Assembly (NCBI GenBank): GCA_036675345.1
Contig: JAKFFE010000045.1
Location: 1 to 37,920 of the forward strand
Direction: 5' to 3'
Length of the DNA: 37,920 nt
DNA from: JALYOC01 sp036675345
Lineage (GTDB): Bacteria > Myxococcota > Myxococcia > Myxococcales > Myxococcaceae
Shown here: piece by piece, positions 7,574 to 15,589 of the stretch
How positions within the stretch are numbered: the first letter of the stretch is position 1
Layout of the letters: each line of letters opens with the position of its first letter
The notes under the pieces: generated by a model
Told to the model about the DNA's origin: nothing
The model's database searches: none
What the model saw: the letters and a program-made list of their open reading frames with translations, nothing else
Made by a program: the position numbers and the translations under genes

Positions 7574-8863
7574 CTAGCGTCCCCGCCGGAAGGCGTCGCG
7601 GCCGGCGTAGCGGGCAGCCGCCCCCAGCTCCTCCTCGATCCGCAGCAGCTGGTTGTACTTGGCCACCCGGTCGGAGCGGGAGGCGGACCCGGTCTTGATC
7701 TGTCCGCAGTCACAGGCCACCGCCAGATCGGCGATGGTGGTGTCCTCGGTCTCACCGGAGCGGTGGCTCATGATCGAGGTGTAGCCGGCCCGGTGCGCCA
7801 TCCGCACCGCGTCCAGGGTCTCGGTCAGCGAACCGATCTGGTTCACCTTCACCAGGATCGAGTTGGCAATCCCCTCCGAGATCCCCCGGCCCAGCCGCTC
7901 CACGTTGGTGACGAACAGGTCGTCGCCCACCAGCTGGACCTTCTTGCCCAGCGCGTCGGTGAGCAGCTTCCAGGACTCCCAGTCGTCCTCCGCCACCCCG
8001 TCCTCGATCGAGACCAAGGGGTACTTCTCGGTCCACTCCACGTAGCGGTCCACCAGCGCCTGGCGCTCCAACTCGATCCCCTCGCCCTTGAGCCGGTACT
8101 TCTTGGTGCCCTTGTCCAGCCACTCGCTGGCGGCCACGTCCAGGGCCACGGCGATCTGCTCGCCGGCCTTGAAGCCGGCCGCGCCGATGGCCTCCATCAC
8201 CAGCTTGAGCGCCTCCTCGTTGTTGGGAAGATCGGGGGCGTAGCCACCCTCGTCCCCCACCCCGGTGGCCAGCTTGCGGGACTTGAGGATCTTCTTCAGC
8301 GCGTGGAACACCTCCGCGCCCCACTGCAGCCCCTGGGCGAAGCTCTTGGCTCCCAGCGGGACCACCATGAACTCCTGCACGTCCACCCGGGTGTCGGCGT
8401 GGGCGCCGCCGTTGAGGATGTTCATCAACGGCACCGGCAGGGTGCGCGCCTGCAGCCCACCCACGTAGCGGTACAGCGGCAGCCCGTAGGAGGAGGCGGC
8501 GGCGTGGGCCGCAGCCAGCGAGACCCCCAGGATCGAGTTGGCGCCCAGCTTGGCCTTGGTGGGGGTGCCGTCCAGCTCCAACATCCGCTGGTCCAGCGCC
8601 ACCTGCTCGGCGGCGTCCATCCCGATCACCGCGGGGGCGATCACGTCGTTGACGTTGGCCACCGCCTTGAGGACGCCCTTGCCCAGGTAGCGACCCTTGT
8701 CGCCGTCCCTCAGCTCCAGGGCCTCGTACTCACCGGTCGAGGCGCCAGACGGCACCGCGGCCCGGCCCACTGCCCCTCCGGAGAGCGCGACTTCCACCTC
8801 CACCGTCGGGTTTCCGCGCGAGTCCAAGATCTCGCGCGCGATGATGCTGGCGATCTCAGTCAT
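7574..8863 (-). CDS. eno: enolase
   Basis: A 429-residue cytoplasmic glycolytic enzyme that interconverts 2-phosphoglycerate and phosphoenolpyruvate. It has the N-terminal REILDSRGNPTVEVEV motif, the mobile-loop SGASTGEYEA, the metal ligands in LDVAASEW, SIEDG and VGDDLFVTN, catalytic lysine in ILVKVNQIGS and the MSHRSGETEDT signature. Length is normal. The ATG at 8863 gives the canonical N-terminus; extension upstream adds non-homologous residues. It is the first gene of the eno-surE-LysM/M23 run and is divergent from the ADP-ribosylglycohydrolase gene, 95 bases away. Confidence 0.98.
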   Translation of the reverse strand: MTEIASIIAREILDSRGNPTVEVEVALSGGAVGRAAVPSGASTGEYEALELRDGDKGRYLGKGVLKAVANVNDVIAPAVIGMDAAEQVALDQRMLELDGTPTKAKLGANSILGVSLAAAHAAASSYGLPLYRYVGGLQARTLPVPLMNILNGGAHADTRVDVQEFMVVPLGAKSFAQGLQWGAEVFHALKKILKSRKLATGVGDEGGYAPDLPNNEEALKLVMEAIGAAGFKAGEQIAVALDVAASEWLDKGTKKYRLKGEGIELERQALVDRYVEWTEKYPLVSIEDGVAEDDWESWKLLTDALGKKVQLVGDDLFVTNVERLGRGISEGIANSILVKVNQIGSLTETLDAVRMAHRAGYTSIMSHRSGETEDTTIADLAVACDCGQIKTGSASRSDRVAKYNQLLRIEEELGAAARYAGRDAFRRGR

Positions 8864-8958
8864 GGGTGGGCTTGTAGCGTCCGGATCCGGCTTGGGCAAG
8901 CAAGCGGCGGAGGTTGATGGTTGGATTCGCGAACTGTTCAGGGAGGAACCTCTTGGCA

Positions 8959-10008
8959 ATGAGAAAACCGATGCGCGCCGGTGGCGATCCGCAGGCCTTC
9001 TCCGACCGTGCCCGGGGGGTGTTGCTGGGCCTGTGCGTGGGCGACGCGCTGGGCGCCCCCCACGAGAACCGGCGACTGCCGGTGCCGCCCTTCCCCCAGC
9101 TGTGTGACGGCCCGCTGCGCGACCCGATCGGCGGCGGCCCGAACCGGCTCCTGCCCGGGCAGGTCACCGACGAGGCGCAGCTGGGAATCTGCCTCGGCCT
9201 CTCCCTGCGCGAGATCCGCCGCTACGACGCCGAGGAGACCGCGCGCCGCTACGCCACCTGGCGCGAGCTGCGGGTCCCCACCGGTCCTACGACCTCCGCG
9301 GTGCTGGACCAGCTGCGAGGGTCCAAGGGGGTGTGGAACACCGCCGCCAAGGAGCACTGGATCCGCCACGGAAAGCAGCCCTGCGACAACGGCTCGCTGG
9401 TCCGCACCGCGCCGATCGGGGTGTTCCTGGCCCGCGAGGATCAGCCCCGGGCCAAGGCCTCCCTGGAGGACTCGGCGCTGACCCACTACGACCCCCGCTG
9501 CCAGCTGGCCTGCGCCGCGCTCAACGGCGCCATCGCCAGGGCCCTGACCTCCCCCCGTCCCCCCACCGCGGACGAGCTGTTCCAGGGCGCCAGCACCGCG
9601 CTCTCCATTGCCGCCGCCGCCCTGGGGTCGACGATGAAGGATCAGGTCCGGGACGTGCTGGACGCCTCCGCGGCCCTCAAGGCGGATCTGGAGCTGGCCA
9701 GAAAGCCGGACCCGCAGCTGTACGGTCCGGATTTCCACCTCAACACCCAGAGCGATCACGTCCGGGTAGCGTTCCGGCTGGCCTTCTGGGAGGCGGCCCA
9801 CGCGCCCTCTTTCGAGGCGGGGCTGATCGACGTGGCCAACCGAGGCGGGGACTCGGATGGGAACGGCGCGGTGGCCGGCGCGCTGATGGGGGCGCTGCAC
9901 GGCGAATCCCAGCTCCCGGACCGCTGGCGCAAGGCGGTGCTGGAGGCTCCCGTCGGCCCTCATGAAGCGTACCACCCGCGGAACCTGCTCCCGCTGGTCG
10001 ACGCGTAG
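8959..10008 (+). CDS. ADP-ribosylglycohydrolase family protein
   Basis: A 349-residue protein of the DraG/ARH all-helical fold, whose members remove ADP-ribose from proteins, nucleic acids or metabolites. The N-terminal GVLLGLCVGDALGAPHE is characteristic. The metal motifs are TDE at residues 70-72 (usually TDD) and GGDSDGNG at 296-303 (usually GGDTDT). NGSLVRTAPIG and THYDPRCQLACAALNGAIA are also family motifs. The Asp-to-Glu and Thr-to-Ser changes are conservative, so activity is likely but the substrate is unknown. ATG 8959 follows GGGAGG by 12 bases; ATG 8914 is a possible longer start. No ADP-ribosyltransferase gene is visible nearby. Confidence 0.88.
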   Translation: MRKPMRAGGDPQAFSDRARGVLLGLCVGDALGAPHENRRLPVPPFPQLCDGPLRDPIGGGPNRLLPGQVTDEAQLGICLGLSLREIRRYDAEETARRYATWRELRVPTGPTTSAVLDQLRGSKGVWNTAAKEHWIRHGKQPCDNGSLVRTAPIGVFLAREDQPRAKASLEDSALTHYDPRCQLACAALNGAIARALTSPRPPTADELFQGASTALSIAAAALGSTMKDQVRDVLDASAALKADLELARKPDPQLYGPDFHLNTQSDHVRVAFRLAFWEAAHAPSFEAGLIDVANRGGDSDGNGAVAGALMGALHGESQLPDRWRKAVLEAPVGPHEAYHPRNLLPLVDA

Positions 10009-10042
10009 GGGTAGAAGGCCCCAAACACCAAGGGAGCACGGC

Positions 10043-10891
10043 ATGGGACTTCTGGAAGGCAAGGTCGCAATCATCACCGGGGCGGGCGCAGGGATCGGCC
10101 GGGCCTACGCGCTGGCATTCGCCAAGGAGGGGGCCAAGGTCGTGGTCAACGACCTGGGCGGGGATCGCCATGGCGGCGGCAAGGGTTCGGACGCCGCGGA
10201 CAGCGTGGTGGCGGAGATCAAGGCCGCCGGCGGTGACGCGGTGGCCAACTACGACACGGTCGCCACCCGCGAGGGCGCGGACTCCATCCTCTGGAGCGCG
10301 CTCTCCAGGTTCGGGAAGGTGGACGTGCTGGTGAACAACGCCGGGGTGCTGCGCGACCGGTCCTTCCTGAACATGAGCGACGCGGACTGGGAACTGGTCT
10401 ACAGCGTCCACCTCAAGGGCACCTACCTGTGCTCCCAGACCGTGGCCCGGCAGATGAAGATCCAGGGCAAGGGCGGGCGGATCATCAACACCACCTCCCT
10501 CTCCGGCCTGCTGGGCAACTTCGGTCAGGCCAACTACTCGGCGGCCAAGGCGGGCATCTACGGCTTCACCCGCACCTGCGCGATCGAGTTCGCCAAGATG
10601 GGGGTGACGGTCAACGCCATCGCCCCGGTGGCGCTGACCCGGATGACCGAGGATCTGGCGATGCTCAAGGGCGCGTCCGCGGACCAGCTGGGCCCCCAGC
10701 ACATCGCCCCGGTGGCGGTGTTCCTGGCCAGCGAGCTGGCCTCCGACCTCACCGGTCAGATCGTCGGCGTCCAGGGGTCGCGGATCTTCGCCTACAAGAT
10801 GGAGCAGTCCGACGGGGTGGAGCGGGAGGCGGACAAGGGCGTGTGGTCCGCCCAGGAGATCAAGGAAGCCTGGGGCAAGATCAACGGCTGA
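10043..10891 (+). CDS. SDR dehydrogenase, HSD17B4/MFE-2-like
   Basis: A 282-residue short-chain dehydrogenase/reductase. The cofactor motif is TGAGAGIG at 12-19, followed by NNAG, the catalytic serine region (TSLSGLLGNFGQ) and the YSAAK Tyr/Lys pair. The insertion VVVNDLGGDRHGGGKGSDAAD…GGDAVANYDTV is typical of the (3R)-hydroxyacyl-CoA dehydrogenase domain of peroxisomal multifunctional enzyme 2, which points to a role in fatty-acid or sterol side-chain oxidation rather than acyl-carrier-protein reduction. ATG 10043 follows AGGGAG. It sits 34 bases after the ADP-ribosylglycohydrolase gene and is followed by a strong hairpin. The hydratase domain normally fused in eukaryotes is absent here. 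Confidence 0.88.
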   Translation: MGLLEGKVAIITGAGAGIGRAYALAFAKEGAKVVVNDLGGDRHGGGKGSDAADSVVAEIKAAGGDAVANYDTVATREGADSILWSALSRFGKVDVLVNNAGVLRDRSFLNMSDADWELVYSVHLKGTYLCSQTVARQMKIQGKGGRIINTTSLSGLLGNFGQANYSAAKAGIYGFTRTCAIEFAKMGVTVNAIAPVALTRMTEDLAMLKGASADQLGPQHIAPVAVFLASELASDLTGQIVGVQGSRIFAYKMEQSDGVEREADKGVWSAQEIKEAWGKING

Positions 10892-10921
10892 GCCGCCCGG
10901 TCCCACGCCTGGAAAAGCAAG

Positions 10922-10954
10922 GAGCCCGCCGAGGACCAATCCTCAGGCGGGCTC
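10922..10954. terminator. hairpin terminator between convergent genes
   Basis: GAGCCCGCC (10922-10930) pairs perfectly with GGCGGGCTC (10946-10954), and an inner GAGGA/TCCTC pair extends the stem around a CCAA loop. TCTTGT follows on the plus strand. It lies between the SDR gene and the oppositely oriented 57-residue gene, so it may serve both directions. The T-tract is weak. Confidence 0.75.
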
Positions 10955-10979
10955 TCTTGTGCTCGGTGCGAAGGGAACT

Positions 10980-11153
10980 TCAGAGGTCGATGACCACCAC
11001 GCCGCGCGACGGCTTGTGGTCGTCGTCGGTGTTGGTCCGACGCGGCCGGTCTTCGGGGGACGGCAGCGGGAGCTCGATCGACGGACGCTCCTGGTGCTCC
11101 TGGCGCACCCGCTCCCGTCTCTTGATCTCCTCGATGATGAACGCGTCGAGCAT
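10980..11153 (-). CDS. 57-residue conserved small protein
   Basis: A short charged protein, MLDAFIIEEIKRRERVRQEH…, with an N-terminal amphipathic helix, a Pro-rich middle (IELPLPSPEDRP) and a hydrophobic end RGVVVIDL. The conserved look of both ends (LDAFIIEEI and VVVIDL) resembles very short proteins I associate with myxobacterial genomes, function unknown. ATG 11153 follows AGGACAC, a reasonable ribosome-binding site. Longer upstream readings in the same frame look non-coding. A TACAAT -10-like sequence lies on the minus strand at 11177-11182. Confidence 0.65.
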   Translation of the reverse strand: MLDAFIIEEIKRRERVRQEHQERPSIELPLPSPEDRPRRTNTDDDHKPSRGVVVIDL

Positions 11154-11342
11154 GTGTCCTGGCTCCCTCCGTCCGGATTGTACGCCGAGCGCCCCGTCCG
11201 AATTCTCAATTAGTTTAATGCAAAGCCGACGCCCTGCACGGCTGAGTGCAAAGCCTTTGGAATCGCACCGACCTGGACGGCAAGAAGACCAGGCTTCCTG
11301 ACGGCCACTGAATCCTTTCCCCGCTCTGAGGGAAATATGAAC

Positions 11343-11411
11343 GGGCGTGGCATGAGGCAACGGGTCGCCCCAAATGCCTACACCGGCCTACGCTTCAAGG
11401 CAGCCACGCCC
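11343..11411. other. structured intergenic element with mutually exclusive stems
   Basis: The 277 bases between the SRPBCC gene and the 57-residue gene hold GGGCGTGGC (11343-11351) and its perfect complement GCCACGCCC (11403-11411). Between these arms lie AGGCA, TGCCT and AGGCA in order, so the middle TGCCT can pair with either neighbour: two alternative internal stems. It may be an elaborate terminator for the SRPBCC transcript (minus strand) or a small structured RNA. I match it to no known RNA family. The rest of the gap shows only a possible -10 sequence near 11180. Confidence 0.4.
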
Positions 11412-11430
11412 GCCCAGCAGCCAGGCAGCC

Positions 11431-11856
11431 TCAGGTGGACTCGACGCGCTTTTTGGTCGCTTCCAGCATCTTGGGCAGCGAGGTCTCCGCCAGGGCGTTG
11501 ACCACCGACTTGGGGACCAGGGCGCCCAGGGACATCTCCACGTTGTAGGTGACCTTGGTCTTGCCCTCGCCGTCGGGCTCCAGCAGCCAGCTGCCCTTGT
11601 TGTCCTTCATGAACTCGCCCTTGATGAAGGTCCAGGAGAGCTTCCTGGGGCGCTCCTCGGTCATCTTCAGCGAGTACTTGATCAGCTTCATCACCTCCAC
11701 CTCGTAGTGGACCTCCACCACGTTGCCCTGGCGGTTGGAGGTGCTGACCGCCTTCACCTCCTGCAGGTACTCCGGGTACTCCTCGTACCGGGTCAGCGCG
11801 TCGAAGACCTTCTCTGCGGGGGCGTTGATCACAATCGTCTTGGTGGCACCGGCCAT
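11431..11856 (-). CDS. SRPBCC (START-like) family protein
   Basis: A 141-residue protein with the helix-grip fold of polyketide cyclase/Coq10-type proteins. It starts TKTIVINAPAEKVFDALTRYEEYPEYL, the usual first strand and helices, continues with alternating strands, and ends with the long C-terminal helix (SLPKMLEATKKRV). Such proteins bind hydrophobic ligands; the ligand here cannot be told from sequence. ATG 11856 follows GAGGAG at eight bases. It is 39 bases downstream of glpX in the same direction and is the last gene of the thioesterase-glpX-SRPBCC run. Confidence 0.88.
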   Translation of the reverse strand: MAGATKTIVINAPAEKVFDALTRYEEYPEYLQEVKAVSTSNRQGNVVEVHYEVEVMKLIKYSLKMTEERPRKLSWTFIKGEFMKDNKGSWLLEPDGEGKTKVTYNVEMSLGALVPKSVVNALAETSLPKMLEATKKRVEST

Positions 11857-11895
11857 GGGGGTTGCTCCTCGGTGGGGAAGGCGAAACGGGGGAAA

Positions 11896-12861
11896 TTAGA
11901 AGGCGAGGCCCGGCTTCTTGTCGAACTTGTGGAGGGACTGGATGTACCGGATGGTGCCGGTCTTGGAGCGCATGATCACCGAGTGCGTCTCCGCGCCCCC
12001 GCCGAAGAAGCGCACCCCGCGCAGGAAGTCCCCGGTGGTGACGCCGCTGGCGGCGAACATCACCTCACCGCGGGCCAGCTCCTCGTCGGAGTAGATGCGG
12101 TTCATGTCGGTGATCCCCATCTTCTTGGCCCGCTCGATCTCCTCGTCGTTGCGGGGGACCAGCCGGCCCTGCATGTCGCCGCCCACGCAGCGGATGGCGG
12201 CGGCGGTGATCACCCCCTCCGGGGCTCCGCCGGTGCCCATCAGCACGTCCACGCCGGTCTGATCGAAGCAGGTGGCAATGCCGCCGGCCACGTCGCCGTC
12301 GTCGATCAGCCGGATGCGGGCCCCCGCGGTGCGGACCTCCTTGATCAGCCCGGCGTGACGCTCCCGGTCCAGGATCATCACCGTCAGATCCTCCACGTAG
12401 CGGCCCATCTTGTCGGCGATCCGCCGCAGGTTCTCGGTGGGGCTCTTGGTGATGTCGATCGCCCCGCGCGCCTTGGGCCCCACCACCAGCTTCTCCATGT
12501 ACGTGTCCGGGGCGTTGAGCAGCGCGCCCCGGGCGCCGAAGGCCACCACCGAGATCGCCCCCGGCTTGCCGTAGGCGGCCAGGTTGGTCCCCTCCAGCGG
12601 GTCCAGGGCAATGTCCACCGCCGGGTTGCCGGGCTGCTGCTTGCCGACCCGCTCACCGATGAAGAGCATCGGCGCCTCGTCGCGCTCGCCCTCGCCGATC
12701 ACCACCGTCCCGTCGATGTCCAGCGCGTCGAAGGCGCGGCGCATGGCGTCCACCGCCGCCTGGTCCGCCTCGTCCTTCTGACCGCGGCCCATCAGACGGG
12801 CAGACGCGATCGCCGCCAGCTCCACCACGCGGACTGCCTCCAGTGCCAGGTTGCGATCCAT
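11896..12861 (-). CDS. glpX: fructose-1,6-bisphosphatase class II, GlpX
   Basis: A 321-residue gluconeogenic phosphatase. It begins MDRNLALEAVRVVELAAIAS and has the metal-binding GEGERDEAPML and DIALDPLEGTNL motifs of the class, then ARIRLIDDGDVAGGI, GTGGAPEGVITAAA and the C-terminal GVTTGDFLRGVRF. Length is close to the Escherichia coli protein (336). ATG 12861 is preceded by GAGAGGGAG. It starts three bases after the thioesterase stop, so translational coupling is likely. With eno elsewhere in the window this suggests active gluconeogenesis, as expected for an amino-acid- or lipid-consuming bacterium. Confidence 0.96.
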   Translation of the reverse strand: MDRNLALEAVRVVELAAIASARLMGRGQKDEADQAAVDAMRRAFDALDIDGTVVIGEGERDEAPMLFIGERVGKQQPGNPAVDIALDPLEGTNLAAYGKPGAISVVAFGARGALLNAPDTYMEKLVVGPKARGAIDITKSPTENLRRIADKMGRYVEDLTVMILDRERHAGLIKEVRTAGARIRLIDDGDVAGGIATCFDQTGVDVLMGTGGAPEGVITAAAIRCVGGDMQGRLVPRNDEEIERAKKMGITDMNRIYSDEELARGEVMFAASGVTTGDFLRGVRFFGGGAETHSVIMRSKTGTIRYIQSLHKFDKKPGLAF

Positions 12862-12864
12862 CGT

Positions 12865-13287
12865 TCAGGTCTCCCTCTCATCGCGGCCGCCAGGGCCGGG
12901 TTGGAATAAGCGTGTGATCGCGTCGGGCAGCCGGGTGGGCCTTCCTTCGCGCGTGATGCAGGCGTGCACGGTGTGGCCGGTGCACAGGATCTGGGCCTCG
13001 CCCTCGCGACTCAGCTGATAGCTGAACTTGAGCGAGGCCCGGCGCAGTTCGCTGATCGTGGTGCTGATCACCAACAGATCGTCGTACTTCGCCGAGGCCT
13101 TGTAGGTGCAGTGGGCCTCCACCACCGGAAGCAGCAGCCCGCCCTGCTCCAGCTCGCGGTAGCTGCCCCCGTGGGCGCGGAAATACTCACTGCGGGCGAA
13201 CTCGAAGTAGCGGAAATAGTTGGCGTAGTAGACCACGCCCATCTGGTCCGTATCGCCGTAGATCACCCGCAGCCGCGCTTCCACCAT
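12865..13287 (-). CDS. YbgC-like acyl-CoA thioesterase
   Basis: A 140-residue hot-dog-fold thioesterase of the 4-hydroxybenzoyl-CoA/YbgC type. The motif IYGDTDQMGVVYYANYFRYFE at residues 9-29 contains the catalytic aspartate (in DTD) and the Y-x-N-Y signature. The core strands (LLVISTTISELRRASLKFSYQL) follow. It probably hydrolyses short- or medium-chain acyl-CoA. It is not next to tol-pal genes, the usual YbgC context, so I do not assign the symbol. First gene of a run with glpX; divergent from the PafA-like phosphatase gene across 73 bases. Confidence 0.88.
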   Translation of the reverse strand: MVEARLRVIYGDTDQMGVVYYANYFRYFEFARSEYFRAHGGSYRELEQGGLLLPVVEAHCTYKASAKYDDLLVISTTISELRRASLKFSYQLSREGEAQILCTGHTVHACITREGRPTRLPDAITRLFQPGPGGRDERET

Positions 13288-13360
13288 GCGCCTGGGGCCT
13301 TAGCACAGCCTCTCGCAGAACCATTGCAATGCGCACCCGGTAGCGTTGAATGCCCGGCCC

Positions 13361-14995
13361 ATGCGCAAAGCCCTGGTCCTGGCCCTCCTGATCGCTTCCA
13401 CCGGCGCGTCCGCCAAGGCGCCCAAGCTGGTGTTGTTCATCTCGGTGGACGGGATGGGCACCGACGTGTTCCTGCGGATGCGCCCCCGGCTCAAGACCGG
13501 GCTGGCCCAGCTGACCCTCAACGGGGCCTACTTCCCGCAGGCCCGCTACAGCTTCCCCAAGACCTCCACCGCGCCGGGACACGCCACCTTGGCCACCGGG
13601 ACCAACCCCTGGCGGCACGGGGTGGTGGCCAACCGCAGCCTCAACCCGGCCAACGGAAAGCTGGAGCCCACCCTGGTGGACGCCGCCCATCCGGCGCTGG
13701 AGGCCCCCCCGGCGGTGGAGGACGTCTCTCCCCAGCGGCTGAAGGTGGAGACCCTGGCGGACCGGCTGCGGCTGAGCACCTCGGGCAAGGGCAAGGCGAT
13801 CGCCCTGGCGGGCAAGGCGCGGGCGTCGATCCCGCTGGCCGGCCGGCTGGGTCAGGCCTGGTGGTACCACGAGGGGATCGGCAAGTTCGTCACCGGGACC
13901 TCGTACCTCAAGGAGTTCCCCGCCTGGGCCCGGGCCTTCAACGACAAGAAGCTGCCCGACGGCTACTTCGGCAAGGAGTGGGCGCTGTCCCGTCCGGCGG
14001 CGGAGTACTCCGGCGAGGATGACTTCGCCTCCGAGGCGGACATCCTGGGAATGGGGCGGACCTTCCCCCACGCGGTGACCGGCGGGCTGCCCGCGGCGGG
14101 GAAGGAGTTCTACAGCGCGCTGCTGGGAACCCCCTTCCACAACGAGCTGCTGGTGGCGCTGGCCAAGGACGCGCTGGACGGCGAACAGTTGGGCAAGGAC
14201 GACGCGACCGATCTGCTGGCGATCTCCTTCAGCGCCCTGGACCGGATCAGCCACCTGTACGGCCCCTACTCCTGGGAGGTGCAGGACGCCCTGCTGCGGC
14301 TGGATCGCTCGGTGGCGGACCTGATCGCCCTGGCGGAGCGCGCCGCGGGCGGGAAGGCGAATCTGCTGGTGGTGCTCACCGCCGATCACGGCTGCGCGGC
14401 GCTGCCCGAATACTGGGCCGGGATGGGGATGCCGGCGGGCCGGATCAACCCGGAGACGCTGGGCCGTTCGCTCAACGCGGCGCTCAAGCCGAAGTTTGGC
14501 TTCGATCCGGTGATGGCGGTGGAGGGAGACGGGGTGGACGTGTACCTGGACCGCAAGCTGATCGCGGACAAGAAGGCGGATGCCCCCGCGATCCGCCGGG
14601 CGGCGGCGCAGTGGTTGAGGGAACAGCCGCAGATCGACTTCGCGGTGGCCGCCGACGACCTCTACGGCAACGCCACCGGGACCGGACAGCTGGCGCTGCT
14701 GCAGCGGGGCTTCCATCCGGAGGGGAGCGGAGATGTGCTCTTCCTGGCCAAGCCGTTCGTGGTGGTGGATTCGATGAAGGACGGCACCAACCACGGCAGT
14801 CCCCACGCCTACGACTCGCTGGTGCCGGTGATCTTCTCCGGCCGGGGGATCAAGCCGGGGACCTATGGGCAGCCGATCGATCCGGTGGACGTGGCGCCCA
14901 CCGCGGCCTTCCTGATGGAGATCGGCCCCCCCGCCCAGGCGGAGGGCCAGGTGCGCTGGGAGATCCTCGCCAACGGAAAGACCAACGGCAAGTGA
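13361..14995 (+). CDS. exported PafA-like phosphatase/phosphodiesterase
   Basis: A 544-residue secreted enzyme of the alkaline phosphatase superfamily. Residues 1-19 are a signal peptide (KALVLALLIASTGASA). Metal site residues appear in ISVDGMGTDVF; the nucleophilic threonine lies in PKTSTAPGHATLATG; further metal ligands are in SALDRISHLYGP, LTADHGCA and NHGSPHAYDSLVPV. Thr rather than Ser as nucleophile fits the PafA and nucleotide-pyrophosphatase groups. It probably acts on phosphomonoesters or diesters in the periplasm. ATG 13361 is preferred over a TTG 15 bases upstream because it gives a clean signal peptide. The stop overlaps the next gene. Confidence 0.9.
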   Translation: MRKALVLALLIASTGASAKAPKLVLFISVDGMGTDVFLRMRPRLKTGLAQLTLNGAYFPQARYSFPKTSTAPGHATLATGTNPWRHGVVANRSLNPANGKLEPTLVDAAHPALEAPPAVEDVSPQRLKVETLADRLRLSTSGKGKAIALAGKARASIPLAGRLGQAWWYHEGIGKFVTGTSYLKEFPAWARAFNDKKLPDGYFGKEWALSRPAAEYSGEDDFASEADILGMGRTFPHAVTGGLPAAGKEFYSALLGTPFHNELLVALAKDALDGEQLGKDDATDLLAISFSALDRISHLYGPYSWEVQDALLRLDRSVADLIALAERAAGGKANLLVVLTADHGCAALPEYWAGMGMPAGRINPETLGRSLNAALKPKFGFDPVMAVEGDGVDVYLDRKLIADKKADAPAIRRAAAQWLREQPQIDFAVAADDLYGNATGTGQLALLQRGFHPEGSGDVLFLAKPFVVVDSMKDGTNHGSPHAYDSLVPVIFSGRGIKPGTYGQPIDPVDVAPTAAFLMEIGPPAQAEGQVRWEILANGKTNGK

Positions 14996-15459
14996 GCGAG
15001 TCGCTGTCCACCCGGGCCTACCGGTTGGCCTTCAACCTGTTCCCCGCCTACTCGGGCAGTGGGGGGAAGATCCGCTACATCGCCGGGGACTGGCGGGAGG
15101 TGCGGGTGGAGATCCCGCTGTCGCTGCGGACCCGGAACTACGTGGGGACGATCTACGGCGGATCGATGTACGGCGCGGTGGATCCCCTCTACATGCTGAT
15201 GCTGATCAAGTGCCTGGGGCCCGGCTACGTGGTCTGGGACAAGGCGGCCGCGATCCGCTTCCGCAAGCCCGGGCGCATCACCCTCCAGGTCCGCTGCGTG
15301 ATCACCGACGAGGAGCTGGGGGCGATCCGGGAGCTGCTGTTGACCCAGCGATCGGTGGACCGGGTGTACCGGCTGGAGCTGACCGATGCTCGCGGCGAGG
15401 TTCACGCGGAGATCGAGAAGACGGTCTACGTGCGGAAGAAGCAGCCGGCGGACGGCTGA
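14992..15459 (+). CDS. DUF4442 hot-dog-fold protein
   Basis: A 155-residue protein of the DUF4442 type, distantly related to PaaI/YiiD thioesterases. Visible features are RNYVGTIYGGSMYGAVDPLYMLML, corresponding to the HGG-like helix region of hot-dog proteins, and the strands WDKAAAIRFRKPGRITLQVRC and GEVHAEIEKTVYVR. A true catalytic residue is not evident; acyl-CoA binding or hydrolysis is the best guess. The GTG start at 14992 overlaps the phosphatase stop in GTGA, so the two are translationally coupled although one product is exported and the other cytoplasmic. Confidence 0.85.
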   Translation: MSESLSTRAYRLAFNLFPAYSGSGGKIRYIAGDWREVRVEIPLSLRTRNYVGTIYGGSMYGAVDPLYMLMLIKCLGPGYVVWDKAAAIRFRKPGRITLQVRCVITDEELGAIRELLLTQRSVDRVYRLELTDARGEVHAEIEKTVYVRKKQPADG

Positions 15460-15475
15460 GGCTTCCGGCACACCG

Positions 15476-15495
15476 CCACGACACCACTGTCGTGG
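15476..15495. terminator. perfect inverted repeat upstream of TonB receptor gene
   Basis: CCACGACA (15476-15483) and TGTCGTGG (15488-15495) form a perfect 8-bp stem with a CCAC loop, 17 bases after the DUF4442 stop and 95 bases before the receptor gene. No T-tract follows, so it could be a weak terminator or an operator for the receptor-lipoprotein pair. Confidence 0.45.
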
Positions 15496-15589
15496 AATTC
15501 CGGCGCGCCCTCCTCCGCCGCCCCCGACGGGCGCCCTTGCACGTGCCTTGCATTCGCCGCGCAGCCACGACCTCCGATATAGGAACTCC

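Noticed and set aside
13187..14806. Minus-strand frame of 539 codons opposite the PafA-like phosphatase
   Set aside because: Antisense shadow with low-complexity content; the phosphatase motifs are clear on the plus strand.
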